Of a stretch of DNA of 64,000 nt, positions 36,401 through 47,330 are shown one piece after another; within the stretch, counting starts at the first letter, position 1; every line of letters begins with the position of its first letter. Both the position numbers and the translations under genes were made by a program. The notes under the pieces were generated by a model that searched no databases, had not been told where the DNA came from, and saw only the letters and a program-made list of their open reading frames with translations. Source of the DNA: Diadema setosum (lineage: Eukaryota > Echinodermata > Echinoidea > Diadematoida > Diadematidae); the NCBI GenBank assembly GCA_033980235.1, contig CM067059.1, positions 21,178,494 to 21,242,493 of the forward strand, in the 5' to 3' direction.

Positions 36401-39400
36401 TTGGACAGTTTTGGGGGACAAATAGCATAATTATAGAGACTTTTCAGCTGCACATGAAGTCAGTTACTCACATAGGGTCCCAAACAGAGGAACTTGTTCC
36501 TGACAAGTGCATCAACAACATACAGCAGCCCCTTCAGTTGATGTAGCTCAAGGCTTACTATTTTGACACCTTCCGATACAAAGTTCACAAGAGAGGGCAG
36601 CAAACAGGCTACCTTGCTACTCGTCTGAAGATCATTCAACAAAGTCTGGATACAGTGAGAAGAAAATGGCATGACGTGACATACATTTGAAGAACTCCAT
36701 GACAACACTAATACAATACAACCACTTTCTAGGACTTGGAAACTTTCTTGTTATAGCTACAAAATACTGACTGAACATTCACTTTACTGACTACAAAAGT
36801 TTGATACATAACTTAATAACATGACAAATCACAATGCATTCTACGATATAAAAGCACACACCTCTGTAGCTTTCTCTAACCTTTTACTTTACGCATCTTA
36901 CAGAATACAATTTAAGAGTTTTTTCCTGCACATCTATAAATATCAAGGCAATATTAAAGTAATCACACATCATTTTTTTTTATCCTTCCTACTAATTTAA
37001 AATTTTTCTCACACATACAGCAGGATTGACACTAACTGTATTCTGTGGTGGTCCATTTGGGCCATGAAGATCTTTAAATCTGAAATTTTGGTGGCCTGAA
37101 AAATATATGTAGTGGCTAAAAACAAAAGCAAAACCTAACAGTCCATTTTAAATCTTAGTTGCCATATCAGGACACAAAAAGATCTATAGCCTATTTTTGA
37201 AATTTGGTGGCCCAACATCAATTTTTAGTGGCCCCAGGCCACCGGGCCACTACTAATATCAAGCCCTACATACATTATATCATATCCCACTGTAGTTTTA
37301 GGAGAAAGTGAGGTCCTGAGTGGACAGGAACGACCCACCTTTGCAGCCTCATTGTCTGTCCCGAGAACAGCCCTGACCAGCTGTTGGTAGTAGATCAACT
37401 GATCTGATGACAGCATGTCCTTTGTGTGCAACAGACCTGATCATGAAAATCAACAAGGAAAAGTAGAAATTACGCAGTGTGTAATATATGTCCCCGCCGG
37501 AAGTAGCATTTTGTAGCAAAATGTACAATACAAGTCAAAAAATCAAGGTCAAAGGTCAAAGAAGTCAAGGTCAAAGGTCAAAGAAGTCAAAGGTCAAAAT
37601 TCTGAGTAGAAGTTTTGAAGCCCTCAACTAGTGCCATCACATAAAGCAAACGGAATAGAAATCGTAGCATTTTGTAGCAAAATGTACAATACAGCTCAAA
37701 AAATCAAGGTCAAAGGTCAAAATTCTGTGTAGAAGTTTTGAAGCCCTCAACTAGTGCCATCACATAAAGCAAACGGAATAGAAATCGGGTTAGAAATGGC
37801 GAAGGAGTAGCATTTTGTAGCAAAATGTACAATACGGGTCAAAAATCAAGGTTAAAGGTCAAAGAAGTCAAAGGTCAAAATTCTGTGTTGAAATTTTGAA
37901 GCCCTCACCTAGTGCCATCACATAAAGCAAACAGAATCGAAATTAGGTTAGAAATGGCGAAGGAGTAGCATTTTGTAGCAAATTGTACAATATGGGTCAA
38001 AATCAAGGTCAAAGGTCAAAATTCTGTGTAGAAGTTTTGAAGCTCTCACCTAGTGCATTCACATAAAGTAAATGGAATTGAAATCGGGTTAGAAATGGCG
38101 AAGGAGTAGCATTTTGTAGCAAAATATACAATATAGGTCAAAGGTCAAGGTAAAAGGTCACAACTGAAATTCTGTGTAGAAGTTTCAAAGCTCCCATGTA
38201 GTGCTACCATATAAAGCAAACAGAATCAAAATTGGCTCATAAATGACAGAGAAGTAGCAAATTGAACATTTTGATCACACATGGACGCACACACACACAC
38301 ACTTACACACATACACACACACACACGTACGGAGCCCGTTTCATAGTCCCCTGCTCGAACTCGTTCGACGGGGACAAAAATCATAGCATAGAAATCTAGA
38401 ATGATGCCATATCACTGGTTTCGGCAATGACATTCATGTGGTGTATTCTATACTTGCTTGTTTGAAGAGGGTATGTACCAGGACTTCAAGCTCCACATGA
38501 GTGTGGGTGGTTTCATGGTAAGGATACATAGTGTGCCACGAAACCACCCACCAAATGTTCTGCCACCATGGAAACCGTCAACGAATGTACTCTACAAGAT
38601 GCCATGACACTAAATCTTGCTCTTACCTTGGTCGCTATGTGATGCTGATACTTTGTTCACACCCTCTATGGTCAGCCAGTTTGCTGTATGCACAAAAGAA
38701 AATTTGTCAGCTACAACTACATGGATGAAACTGGCAAAAATGAATACAAATCTTGTCTTTGACTTGAGGGCTCCCTTTGTTACTCCATTGCACAAAGATA
38801 CTTTTAACAATTAATCTGATTATATACAACTTACATCCATTCATATGATTTAACTGAAAATAAAATAATGTGCATTCTCTGCACAAGAAGTTCAAAGAAA
38901 ATTTGTATATTAAAACTGCATGTGACTTATTTTATTCTAATGCTACATCTTATTCTTAGTACAGGTGTACCTATTCTTTCTTGTTTTAAGAAGGCTTACT
39001 TAAAACAAAGGTTTTGATCAAAAAAATGCATGAAATTATAGTAGTACAGCATATCTGCCAAAGACACATGGACTGTGGAGCGCAGCTCACCCTTCAGAGA
39101 TGTTCTCCCATTGTCGAGGGGTGTCTTTGTATCCATGGCGATTTCTGAGAGGCTTAGGTCACGATCTTCAGCAAAGTACAGCTCTGCATCTTTCACTTGC
39201 CTGAATACAGAGGGCTCATTTGAACCATATCCATGAATGGGCTGCAAGGTAGAACATATCATCATCATCATCAGAGCATTTCATTTTCTCCCCCCCCCCC
39301 CCCTTGAGTGGCTGTCTTGACATTCTACTGACTGACATTTTTCTCTCATAGCAGACAATGGTGATAACAGCAATTACAATAAAATATAATTACCATCATC

Positions 39401-42400
39401 AAAGTCAAATCATAAATCCCATTGTTCATCTATAGAATTCACAGGTCACATAAAGGGTATCAAGACAGAAGTGCATAAAGCTCAGCTTTATAACTACAAA
39501 CAATTCTCATGAAACACATACATATTATATTATATATTGGCATATCCTACCTCTACATCACTCCATCGAAGAGCCTTATTGAAGTCTTCTGTGGTCATTC
39601 GCTTACGCTTACTGTGCTTCATAAACTGGGCGCTGGCCTGGGTGTACAAACAAAGAGAACAAGAAAAAAAAAAGGAAAATGATAAGCTTTTTCTTTTAGA
39701 TGTTGGTGCTGATCTGAAATTTTATAGCCACTCCAAACACATATATTCATTGACTGGAAGATCGGTCTGTATCTGGTCGTCGGGGATATGTTCCGCTGAG
39801 ACTGCGTCTAGCTTCACGGATCCCCTCCTATACAGACTCGAAGGCTATGATGCTGGCTCCTATAGGGGTGCTCTGCCAGCGGTCGCGCACAGACCAAACG
39901 TTACGATTAACCCAATTTCATACAGCTTGTTTACACTCAAACAAGTTTGACATGACACGACACATTATGCAGCAATATTTGGGGTAACTTTCTCACATTG
40001 TACAATTGAAATACTCACATTACCAGGTTAGATCGCAGAAATTTGTATCCATATCGCAACATCGCCGTTCGCAAGCCGTAAGTCGCCATTTTGAATCTGT
40101 AAGCCAATCACATGCTAGGTACGTGTTTTGATAAAAAACATGTAGAAATCTACCTCGCATGTGATTGGCTAATGGATTCATATATTGAAGAGCTGTCAAT
40201 TATGACCGTACCGACGGGCTGGTACAATTGTAGTTGCATCTTTTTTTCATGAAAATTCTACCAAAATGTTGGATATATCATTAATCTGGTGAGTGCAATG
40301 CATTCTTGAAATGTTGATTTTTCTATACAAGTTTAAATTTGCCGATCTAGGACTGTGAATTAGACGCAATCGAGAAGGGTGAGGCACCTCACCCAATTCT
40401 CCATAGAGACATTGGTTAAGAGCACCCCTACAGCGAGGTACACTATAAGCTTCCGTCTGTCTATGGAAGAGATAACCCCGGCGCGGGGCGCTGTAACCAG
40501 TAACAGCTGTACGGGTTGGGGTCGCTGGTGCGGTTATGGAGGAGAGTTATAATGTCAATAAAAATAAACTCTTCCGGACAGACAGATCTTTCTGTCTAAA
40601 TATATTCATTGCACAACAACATACACAGCACATGCAATTTTCTTGCCCTTTCAAAAATTCCATCTTCCTTTAGATTTCCATGATACTGTAAAATGTATGC
40701 CATTACTTTTTCTATTTCAATTTTGGCATCCAATGGTAACTACCATGGTAACAATACGCAACAGACAATAAAAATCAAGAATTCCATGGAAGTTTCCATT
40801 GGACGGCAAAGTTACAATAATAGTAACTGCGACCAGCTCAGCAGCCCCAAACGTGTAGCATAATGGGGCTGCGGACTGTAGCATTCAGGATGACGACAGG
40901 GATAGTATCGCGGATGTAAAATATCAACTTAGAATAGAAAATTTTTTTCAATTTGAAGACTTACAGATGAAGTTGAAGTGTTGACAACAGGTAACATGGA
41001 ATGTTTGGTTCTGCCAATAGTCCCTTTCAGTTCGAATTGATGACTTAATGTGACTCGGATGAGAGGAACCTGGGAGACCTACACTGAATTGACGGCCAGC
41101 GCATGCGCACACATCACATGCGCACAAATTTCAAATCCATTGACCGGATAAGATGTCTGTGTGTGCATGCGCTGGCCGTCAATTCAGTGTAGCTCTCCCA
41201 GGTTCCTCTCGACCGAGTCACATTAAGTCATCAATTCTAACAGAAAGGGACTACTGGCAGAACCAAACGTTGCACGTTACCTGTTGTCAACACTTCAACT
41301 TCACCTGTAAGTCTTCAAACTGAAAAATTTTTTTGATTTCAAGTTGATATTTATCCGCGATACTATCCCTGTTATGATCCTGAATGCTACAGTCTGCAGC
41401 CCCATTATGCTACGCGTTTGGGGCTGCTGGTCGCAGTTACAATAATAGTAGCCTGACCAGACCGCTGTGCACAGCACAGCAGTCTGACATGTACTACTGT
41501 GTAAACGTACGTAAACGACTGTCGCTTTTGACGGCAAGACCACAAAAATGTCTTTTATTTTGTTTGATTTTAACAGTAATACCACCCACCTATATCGTAT
41601 GTTGCTGATGGCTGAGTTGAATTTGGTGTTTTGTTGGTATCCAAACCTTATTGTTGAATTTTTCGGAGTAGATTGTGCGATGATTCACAAAATAAACGAA
41701 CAGCCACGAACGGTAGTCGGAGAGGCGCCCTCTAGCTCTCTGACTACCTACGTTGTACGTTGTAGTATACGAGAGTGAATGCCATTCAAATAACACGCAG
41801 ATGAGGAGTGAAGCAATAAGGACGTTTACAGACCTGATTTCAGCCACAGATTTCGGTGAGTTTTTGACGTAATTAAACAAAAAATCGCATACCGATTATT
41901 GAATGATTATAGATTACGATAATTCCTTGTATTTTAGTTTTCCACGATTAATAAAGATATTCATGAAGGAGTCGCACAACCACACTGAAAAATGACGTCT
42001 GCGAAGGAATAGAGCCTAGAGGTGCAGCCGCGTCGCCGCTTCGCGACAGTTCGCGACGGCGGCTGCGTGTAGTTAATCCCCCTGTAGATAAGACGTTGTC
42101 TAACAGTCTAGTTGTAGAACTTGCTTTGCAACAAACAGCTCATAAACACATGAAAGTCATGATTAAATTTTACACTTAAAAACTTCACGCAGTTACATAT
42201 CACAATTCACATACTGTAACGTTAGACAGAACATTGGATGAGGATAACCCGCCCGCGCGTTCCGGTCGGTCGTGTGGTTAGGATCGGGAGGGACGGTGTT
42301 TAATCAGTAATAGGTGCCTATATGACATAAACATTAATACATGGGACTGAGCAAACCTGCACTGCCTCCCGAAGTCGGTAGCACACATCTTCAGCTAAAG

Positions 42401-42587
42401 TTGCTGCTATTTCGTCAGAGACACCATCAAAACCAGCAGATTCCGCCATGATCTTGATCGAATCTTTTGAAAATAAGGCATACTTCTTTTCATCTGCAGT
42501 TTTTGATCTGTCCTCTTGCTTAATCTGCGGCTTCGCCTCAGTAGAATTCATCACTGTGTTCACCTTCCCTCTGTCGGCCATGTTCAA
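32723..42587 (-). CDS. TAF6L: TAF6L (TAF6-like, SAGA/PCAF complex subunit), complete gene, 10 exons
   Basis: TAF6L is the histone-fold/HEAT subunit of the SAGA-type acetyltransferase complex in the nucleus. Exons (minus strand): 42587-42357, 39637-39551, 39241-39091, 38683-38627, 37436-37339, 36645-36472, 35639-35515, 34590-34458, 33917-33795, 33493-32723. All junctions are AG/GT, the phases match, and the total is 1950 bp, or 649 residues plus stop; the human protein is about 620. The histone fold spans about residues 34-105 (AEDVCYRLREAVQ, then FMKHSKRKRMTTEDFNKALRW). The linker has GYGSNE...ELYFAEDRD and ANWLTIEG. The HEAT-repeat domain spans about 185-405, with LIYYQQLVRAVLG, CLGPY, NPLNDHWGLRDFAARLL, DPARPLCTYYGAV and QVKADGHKVHGALL. 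The TAF6L-specific tail has LYTELYSYFGDSLSVRLG (residues ~448-465) and a basic end. The LYxELYxFFGDSL block favours TAF6L over TAF6. Confidence 0.95.
33795..33917 (-). CDS. TAF6L: TAF6L exon 9 (HEAT region)
   Basis: 41 codons, acceptor cttatcAG, donor CTG|GTAAGT, phase 0 on both sides. Contains LCPQLATYWVTLQQVLEE and SQVKADGHKVHGALL. A MITE begins about 20 bp upstream of the acceptor. Confidence 0.95.
33937..34127. mobile_element. MITE in TAF6L intron 8 (TACAGTCGACTCCCATTATA ends)
   Basis: Inverted ends TACAGTCGACTCCCATTATA / TATAATGGGAGTGCACTGTA with TA tips and an inner pair around AAAATTTTGTTATAA. Length is 191 bp. Mariner-type by its TA ends (inference). Confidence 0.8.
34458..34590 (-). 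CDS. TAF6L: TAF6L exon 8 (HEAT region)
   Basis: Acceptor cactcAG, donor CAA|GTAAGA. Encodes CAKDLKSKFYQQMLKALQDG and DPARPLCTYYGAVMGLVALG. It is too short and lacks a Met, so it is visible only by splice sites and family match. Confidence 0.95.
34699..35092. mobile_element. Foldback MITE in TAF6L intron 7
   Basis: The left TTTAAAGAGATGATATAGTT...GGTTGAGATGG pairs with the right CCATCTCAACCAAAACTACA...CATCCCTTTAA. The arms also share GAAAATTGGTT and AAAATTCAAA words. It is non-coding. Confidence 0.75.
35515..35639 (-). CDS. TAF6L: TAF6L exon 7 (HEAT region)
   Basis: 41 codons plus two bases, donor CTCAG|GTGTGC. Carries the signature PLAVSINPLNDHWGLRDFAA. Confidence 0.96.
36472..36645 (-). 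CDS. TAF6L: TAF6L exon 6 (HEAT region)
   Basis: 58 codons, phase 0 on both sides, donor TAT|GTGAGT. Contains LLNDLQTSSKVACLLPSLVN and NKFLCLGPY, aligned with the human LQTNSKIGALLPYFV and LCLGPYV. Confidence 0.95.
37017..37268. mobile_element. Degenerate hAT-like MITE in TAF6L intron 5
   Basis: The left CAGGATTGACACTAACTG and right AATATCAAGCCCTA are imperfect inverted ends, followed inward by GTGGTCCATTTGGGCCA and GGCCACCGGGCCACTAC. Both ends are decayed, so this is a weak call. Confidence 0.4.
37339..37436 (-). CDS. TAF6L: TAF6L exon 5
   Basis: Encodes GLLHTKDMLSSDQLIYYQQL then VRAVLGTDNEAAK, ending in phase 0 at AAG|GTGGGT. Its acceptor lies only 14 bp from the end of a dispersed repeat, so part of the pyrimidine tract comes from the repeat. 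Confidence 0.94.
37450..38381. repeat. Interspersed element with internal AGGTCA-rich tandem units, copy 2
   Basis: Same ends and orientation as 16982-17668 but with five internal units (starts near 37503, 37665, 37806, 37966, 38106). Perfect AGGTCAAAGGTCA words occur at 37546, 37568, 37707, 38006 and 38135. It ends with a CA-rich tract and CGTTTCATAGTCCCCTGCTC. It lies in TAF6L intron 4, directly next to the exon 5 acceptor. Confidence 0.85.
38627..38683 (-). CDS. TAF6L: TAF6L exon 4 (WLTIEG block)
   Basis: A 57-bp micro-exon: acceptor gcatacAG, donor CAAG|GTAAGA, phase 1 in and out. It encodes ANWLTIEGVNKVSASHSDQ, matching the TAF6-family HWLSIEG motif. Confidence 0.92.
39091..39241 (-). 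CDS. TAF6L: TAF6L exon 3
   Basis: Starts PIHGYGSNEP, continues VKDAELYFAEDRDLSLSEIA, and ends in phase 1 at AAGG|GTGAGC. Reading through this donor would give a short VHVS segment, but joining to the next exon restores the family's LKAxWLxIEG block, which fixes the boundary. Confidence 0.92.
39551..39637 (-). CDS. TAF6L: TAF6L exon 2 (histone fold)
   Basis: 29 codons between acceptor ...caccCAG and donor GAG|GTAGGA, phase 0 on both sides. It encodes QFMKHSKRKRMTTEDFNKAL, the second half of the histone fold. Confidence 0.95.
40823..41440. mobile_element. 618-bp foldback element in TAF6L intron 1
   Basis: The arms begin GTAACTGCGACCAGC and end GCTGGTCGCAGTTAC. They pair almost throughout, including GGGGCTGC, GTTGACAACAGGTAAC, GACTTAATGTGACTCGG-type and ACTGAATTGACGGCCAGCGC blocks, centred near 41131. 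The 7-bp sequence AATAATA flanks both ends (40816-40822 and 41441-41447) and fits a target-site duplication. Confidence 0.8.
41712..42076 (+). repeat. Single-arm copy of the 23-kb palindrome family
   Basis: It matches the right arm of 23120-23782 nearly base for base. It starts with a small hairpin (GGTAGTCGGAGAG...CTCTGACTACC), contains the exon-like unit at 41801-41855, and ends with a GC hairpin plus GCTGCGTGTAGTTA. It lies in TAF6L intron 1, about 280 bp from exon 1. Confidence 0.8.
42357..42587 (-). CDS. TAF6L: TAF6L exon 1 (start, N-terminal histone fold)
   Basis: 77 codons, ending EDVCYRLREAVQ|GTTTGC in phase 0. The first Met (42587) is followed two codons later by another (MADRG), and either could be used. 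About 20 residues of acidic/basic lead precede the histone fold. Confidence 0.93.
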
Positions 42588-43146
42588 ACGCGATCAGACG
42601 TGATGAGACGTCGAACCCCGTCGTCGACGTACGGGCGTCCGAATCTATGTGGTCCCCATCTATGTATGGCGCAACCAGCGCCAGGGAACGATTCACTTTC
42701 TAGGAAATGTCTCCATCAAATTGATAAATGTCGCAGTGCTGTATCATTTTTTGTATTACATGGCGCATAAATTGTTCACTGTTTTTCATGTACAGTACAG
42801 TAGAACAAACGTGTAATCTGACTTTAATTACAACAACCAACAAACATATCAACATTTTCCATTGGTAGAGAACATAAGCAAAACCCCAAAACCCCTCGTA
42901 TAGGCCCTATGTTGAGTCAGAAGGATTTGGCGACATAATAGCAAAAAAAAAAATGATGTATCCTATATCAGTGCAGAATTGATCTCTTTTGACATAAAAA
43001 TATCGGAAATTAACTTTTAAAGCTGACGCATATTCCTAACAACAACTAAAGTAGCTGTGAATAATCATGAAATGACGTTATCAACATCACTATAGCCGTT
43101 GTCATCAGCACCCATTATGTTGATATTACACAAATAATGTAAAACA
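42588..43146. promoter_or_regulatory. Upstream region of TAF6L
   Basis: The 100 bp before the TAF6L start are CpG-rich (GACGTC and GTCGTCGACG words) and contain no obvious TATA box, as expected for a housekeeping promoter. The transcription start cannot be fixed. The remainder is AT-rich with no exon. Confidence 0.35.
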
Positions 43147-43500
43147 ATTCATTCATTCATTTCATTTATTTCATTTCCAACAACATTTTCATACACAAAA
43201 TAACACAACATCAATGCAATGTAGTAACAAAGAAAAATACGTGAAGTTGACAATACTACGCATCACAACTAAGCAAAGTAAACAATGAAAATTGAATTGA
43301 AACTAAAGTTGCAGGAAATGGAGGAGACATGCTAAAAAGCTAAGCTTGTATTTTGCAGTCTCCTCGTGGACAAAAAGACTAAGTAACAATGGTATGCCCG
43401 ATGTGTCGCAGCAATAATGCATATTCGATGAGTTCTTCATAAAAAACTATATTACTTTGTATTGATTAAACAATCTTTTTTATGTTGTTTCCCTATGAAA
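43147..43500 (-). mobile_element. 3' tail of a LINE, minus orientation
   Basis: On the minus strand the segment ends in GGAAATGAAATAAATGAAAT followed by GAATGAATG, a typical LINE 3'-UTR with short tail repeats. No coding part is left. The left boundary is clear; the right boundary is approximate. Confidence 0.5.
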
Positions 43501-43920
43501 GACTGGTTAATCCTTTGTTTCAATACTACCTTATACAGTACATTCAACCGGGACCCACAACACGCAAATATATGTTTTTGTATAAGTTGTTTTTGTTTTT
43601 GTATCTATCGAATTTACTTTTACTGTATTTTTTTTTGTCAGAAAAGTGCCTGCAAACAACCAAAGGCACACAAATAAACATATGCATTTCACCAGGCAGT
43701 ATAATAGGTCTCCCTAATTTCCTCATAACCAAACATTAGTGAACATTTTCTATCCTGACTTATGCTAAACTGTCTCTTCATATCAGGGGAGGGGGGGGGG
43801 GGGTATGCATCCCCCTAGTTTACAAGGTGCCGGGGGATGACATGTATAATCAGCCCCTCTCAGGTTTTGGGGAAATATCACAGTATCTTTTTACTAGTCG
43901 TATCAATCTTTTTTTTTTTT

Positions 43921-44046
43921 AATTCAATTCAATTCAATTCAATTCAATTCAATTCAATTCAATTCAATTCAATTCAATTCAATTCAATTCAATTCAATTC
44001 AATTCAATTCAATTCAATTCAATTCAATTCAATTCAATTCAATTCA
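43921..44046 (+). repeat. (AATTC)n pentanucleotide array
   Basis: About 25 almost perfect AATTC units (123 bp), followed by an imperfect AATTG stretch in the opposite orientation (44071-44088). Any frame reads as a repeated Asn-Ser-Ile-Gln-Phe peptide, an artefact. Confidence 0.97.
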
Positions 44047-44574
44047 TATTCAATTCAAATGAAAACCTTTGAATTGAATTGAATTGAATCTTTGGGGGTT
44101 ATCGTAATTGCACTCTTCTTCTCTTTGCCCTCTTCTTCTTCTTCTGTTTCTTCTTCTTATCATTGTCTCTATCGTCACGAGATATCTCTTGGAGATCAAT
44201 ATCACGTCAAGTTCCATCCTGGAACCTTAGACTTTTAGTACTTTCCTTAGGATTCGCGCCGTCCCCAGCAATGCTGCTTTTTGGAGCGTTTGCACTCGAT
44301 CGCGGGCACACCCGCATCGTCCAAGTGCCGTCGCAACTGCTTTGGCGTTGTTCCGAGTGCTCCAATGAAAATAGGGATCACCTTCGTTTTCGTATTCCAC
44401 AGCCGGCGAACTAGTTCTCTGGCAAGGTCCTGGTACTTTTCTATCTTTTCCTTCTCCTTCGCGGCTACTCTGCTGTCTCCTGGTACCGCGACATCGACGA
44501 TTGAGCACCTCTGTCGAGCCCTTTCTACGAAGATGATACCCGGACGCCTATGCTGGATGACATTGTATTGTATA

Positions 44575-45105
44575 TTGGCCTATATAAAATAGTTCATGAC
44601 GCAGCCCTATTTTATCTTTGTAGACTTCTATCCCGACGTATAACGTCATATATCCTACCAGACATGTCCTAACAAATCAGTTATATTTACCTAAGCCGAA
44701 AACAGACAATAAAAAAAAAAAAAAAAAAAAAAAACACGTTCCTTCTCATACTCCGCCTGTAAAAATGTTCAATTCATTCCCAATTTCCGTTCAATCATTC
44801 CCTTCATTACAAATTTTCAAGAAACGCTTCCGGCTTCACCAGTCTATCTTTTGATTTAGTTATTATTTCGTATGACCACCACTTGTATTATGTCGTATTA
44901 TGTTTTCATATGTTTTCGTTGTATTTTCCATGAGTATATGTTACTTGATATTATTTGTAATCCGTATTAAATATATTTGATTTTGTAACCTTTGTATTTG
45001 ATGCAGGACTCCCTTGCAAAGAAAGCCATTGGGGCTCTAAACGGGACAACCCTGCTTTTAAAGAAAACATGAATAAATAAATAAATAAATAAATAAACAA
45101 ATAAA
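44575..45105 (+). mobile_element. 5'-truncated LINE nested in the R2/R4-type element
   Basis: Plus-strand 3' end of a CR1/L2-like LINE: a poly-A patch at 44710-44733, FKKRFRLHQSIF-like coding remnant at about 44815-44853, GACTCCCTTGCAAAGAAAGC and CTAAACGGGACAACCCTGCT, then an (AATA)n tail at 45073-45105. The host element's frame stops at one edge (QTDN) and resumes at the other (YNVIQHRR), which shows insertion into it. Confidence 0.7.
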
Positions 45106-46664
45106 TTGTCAGTTTGAACTTCGAAATCCCACAGGATTTTAACTTGGTCATTTTCAGAAATTTTCTGTTGTTCGTGCATACGCCATTTGCTCTCACATGT
45201 TTTCTGCAAAGCTCTCAGTGAACGACTTGTACCAGCTTGTCATGTTGTCTTTTGTACTCTTTTTGGGCCAGTTTACTACAGCCACGTACATAGTACGATA
45301 TGTTGCACTGTCTCGTCTCTTTCTCGGCATATCCTGCATGCGGCATCCACATCTTTCTTCTGTACCTTGGCTTTTAGAGCATTCGTTGACAGTGCTTGCT
45401 CTTGGGCAGCGATGATCAGTCCTTCTATCTCCTTCTTCAGTTCTCCTTTCTTCAGCCATATCCATTATCACTGCTGATGTTCTCCGTCTCTCTGCAGAAC
45501 TGCCCGTGTAGCTGCTTTTCTCTCCCCTTTGCGAATCTTTCTGTTCGATTCTGGCTTTTGAAAGTAAGTGGATCAATGGCGTTTACATTATTTCCGCTTT
45601 CAACCAGAACGGCTCGAAGGAGTTTTTCCTCACTGCTGTTTATGTAATTGTTGAGGCTGATTTGCTTCATTTCCACGCAATCTGATGCACTCACAAGCCC
45701 TTGGCCTCCTCCTTTCCTTGGCAGGTACAACCTGTAGACATCAGCACTCATCTGGTGGGTTTTGTAGTTCGAGAGCATCTTTCTTGTCTTCCATATATAG
45801 CAGCCAGTTCCGCCTTCGTCCATTCCACCACTCCTCCTGTGTATCTCAAAACTGCTACCGCCCAAGTGCTATAGAGCAGTGATATCACGTGTCCACCATT
45901 TAAGTGTGATTTTAGTACACATTTTACTCGTGAGAAGTACTCCTTCGTCACAGACACTTTGATAGCATTGTTCGAGACATCATCAGATTCCAACACACCG
46001 AGGTATTTGTAAATCTCTCCTTTCTCCAAACTCTGTAATAGTCTTTCATCAGGAAGTGATATTCCTGCCCTCTTCACTTCGGTATCGTTCTCTCCATAAC
46101 CAGGGTAGCGCACTTGTTGATGCCGAAGTCCATTCCGGATGTGTTTGGTTCATCTTGAAGAGCTTGTTCTCGATGTCTGAATTGCGTTACACGTTGCTGG
46201 TATCTTTTTACCTTTGCAGCATTCGACGTCACACGCTGCTTGAGCTCTTCAAATCAAAGACGACAGTCCTCCCTTTCCATTTATATTGTACCTTTTCTCA
46301 ATTTGAGATTGTCCTCTGATTTTCTTACCGCGTCTCTTTTCGCTCTCAGTTAGTTTACATATTATGGCAGCCCTCATCTCCGTTATTTGTCCCTCCAGCC
46401 GTCTTTTCCACCATGGCTCAGTTTTATTAACTTTTTGCTTAGAATGCACTTTAAATCCAAGATCTTCAGTTACAACTTTGGCTGCAGCATAAAGTAAAGC
46501 GTTTGTGTCTGTTATGCATGTGGTATCGATGGTGTCCAATAGGCCTACGTCGTTAACATCCATATAACATGCCCCCAAGGGCGCCGGAAGCGGGGGGGGG
46601 GGGGGTAAAAGTGGCTCGCTCGTTCTGCCCGTACTTATAGTAAAAAGAAAAGTTTTCATAAGTT

Positions 46665-47330
46665 ATTATCATCGTCCTTCGCAGTGATTTCTTTTACTAT
46701 GTTTAATTCCTCAGAAAATTAATTTAAAATGCTCTATAAAATCCCCCTCTCACACCCTCCCCCGCTCGGTCGCTTCGCTCCCTCGACGGGGATCTCGCAC
46801 CATCACATAATATACCGCCGTATGTAATAATCATAGCCCTTCGCACTGATTATTTTCACTATGTTTAATTCCTTAGAAATTTGCTTTTAAATGGTCTATA
46901 AACGCGACTTTTGTACCCTGTTTTTACAAAAAGTCCCTACCGTGGGAGGGGGTTGTCCCCCCTCCCACACCCTCCCCCCGCTCGGTCGCTTCGCTCCCTC
47001 ACCGAGGATCTCACACCATCACATTATTATGTACTCCCGTATGTAATAATCATAGCCCTTCGCACTGATTATTTTCACTATGTTTAATTCCTTAGAAATT
47101 TGCTTTTAAATGGTCTATAAACGCGACTTTTGTACCCTGTTTTACAAAAGCTCCCTACGGGGGGGGGGGGGGGGGGGGATCCCCCTTCGCCCCCCCCCCC
47201 CTCGCTCGCTTCGCTCCCGCGACGAGGATCTCACATCGTCACATAAAATGTGCCCCCGTTGAGATTTTGCCCCCCCCCCCCTCCCCCCCCAAAAAAAAAA
47301 CAAACAAACAAACAAACAAACCAGAAGTGT
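46665..47330. repeat. Tandem ~235-bp units with homopolymer runs
   Basis: Phrases CGCTCGGTCGCTTCGCTCCC, CCTTCGCACTGATTATTTTC and TCTATAAACGCGACTTTTGT recur at intervals of about 235 bp in roughly three copies. The last copy contains long G, C and A runs (47161-47300). The array interrupts the R2/R4-type element. Confidence 0.7.

Noticed and set aside
39001..39090. Continuation of TAF6L exon 3 into a VHVS segment resembling human
   Set aside because: A strong donor at 39091/39090 joined to exon 4 gives LK-A-NWLTIEG, the true family motif, and keeps all downstream phases. The VHVS match is coincidental.
43837..44082. Open frame with repeated Asn-Ser-Ile-Gln-Phe
   Set aside because: The AATTC pentamer array is open in all frames; not a gene.
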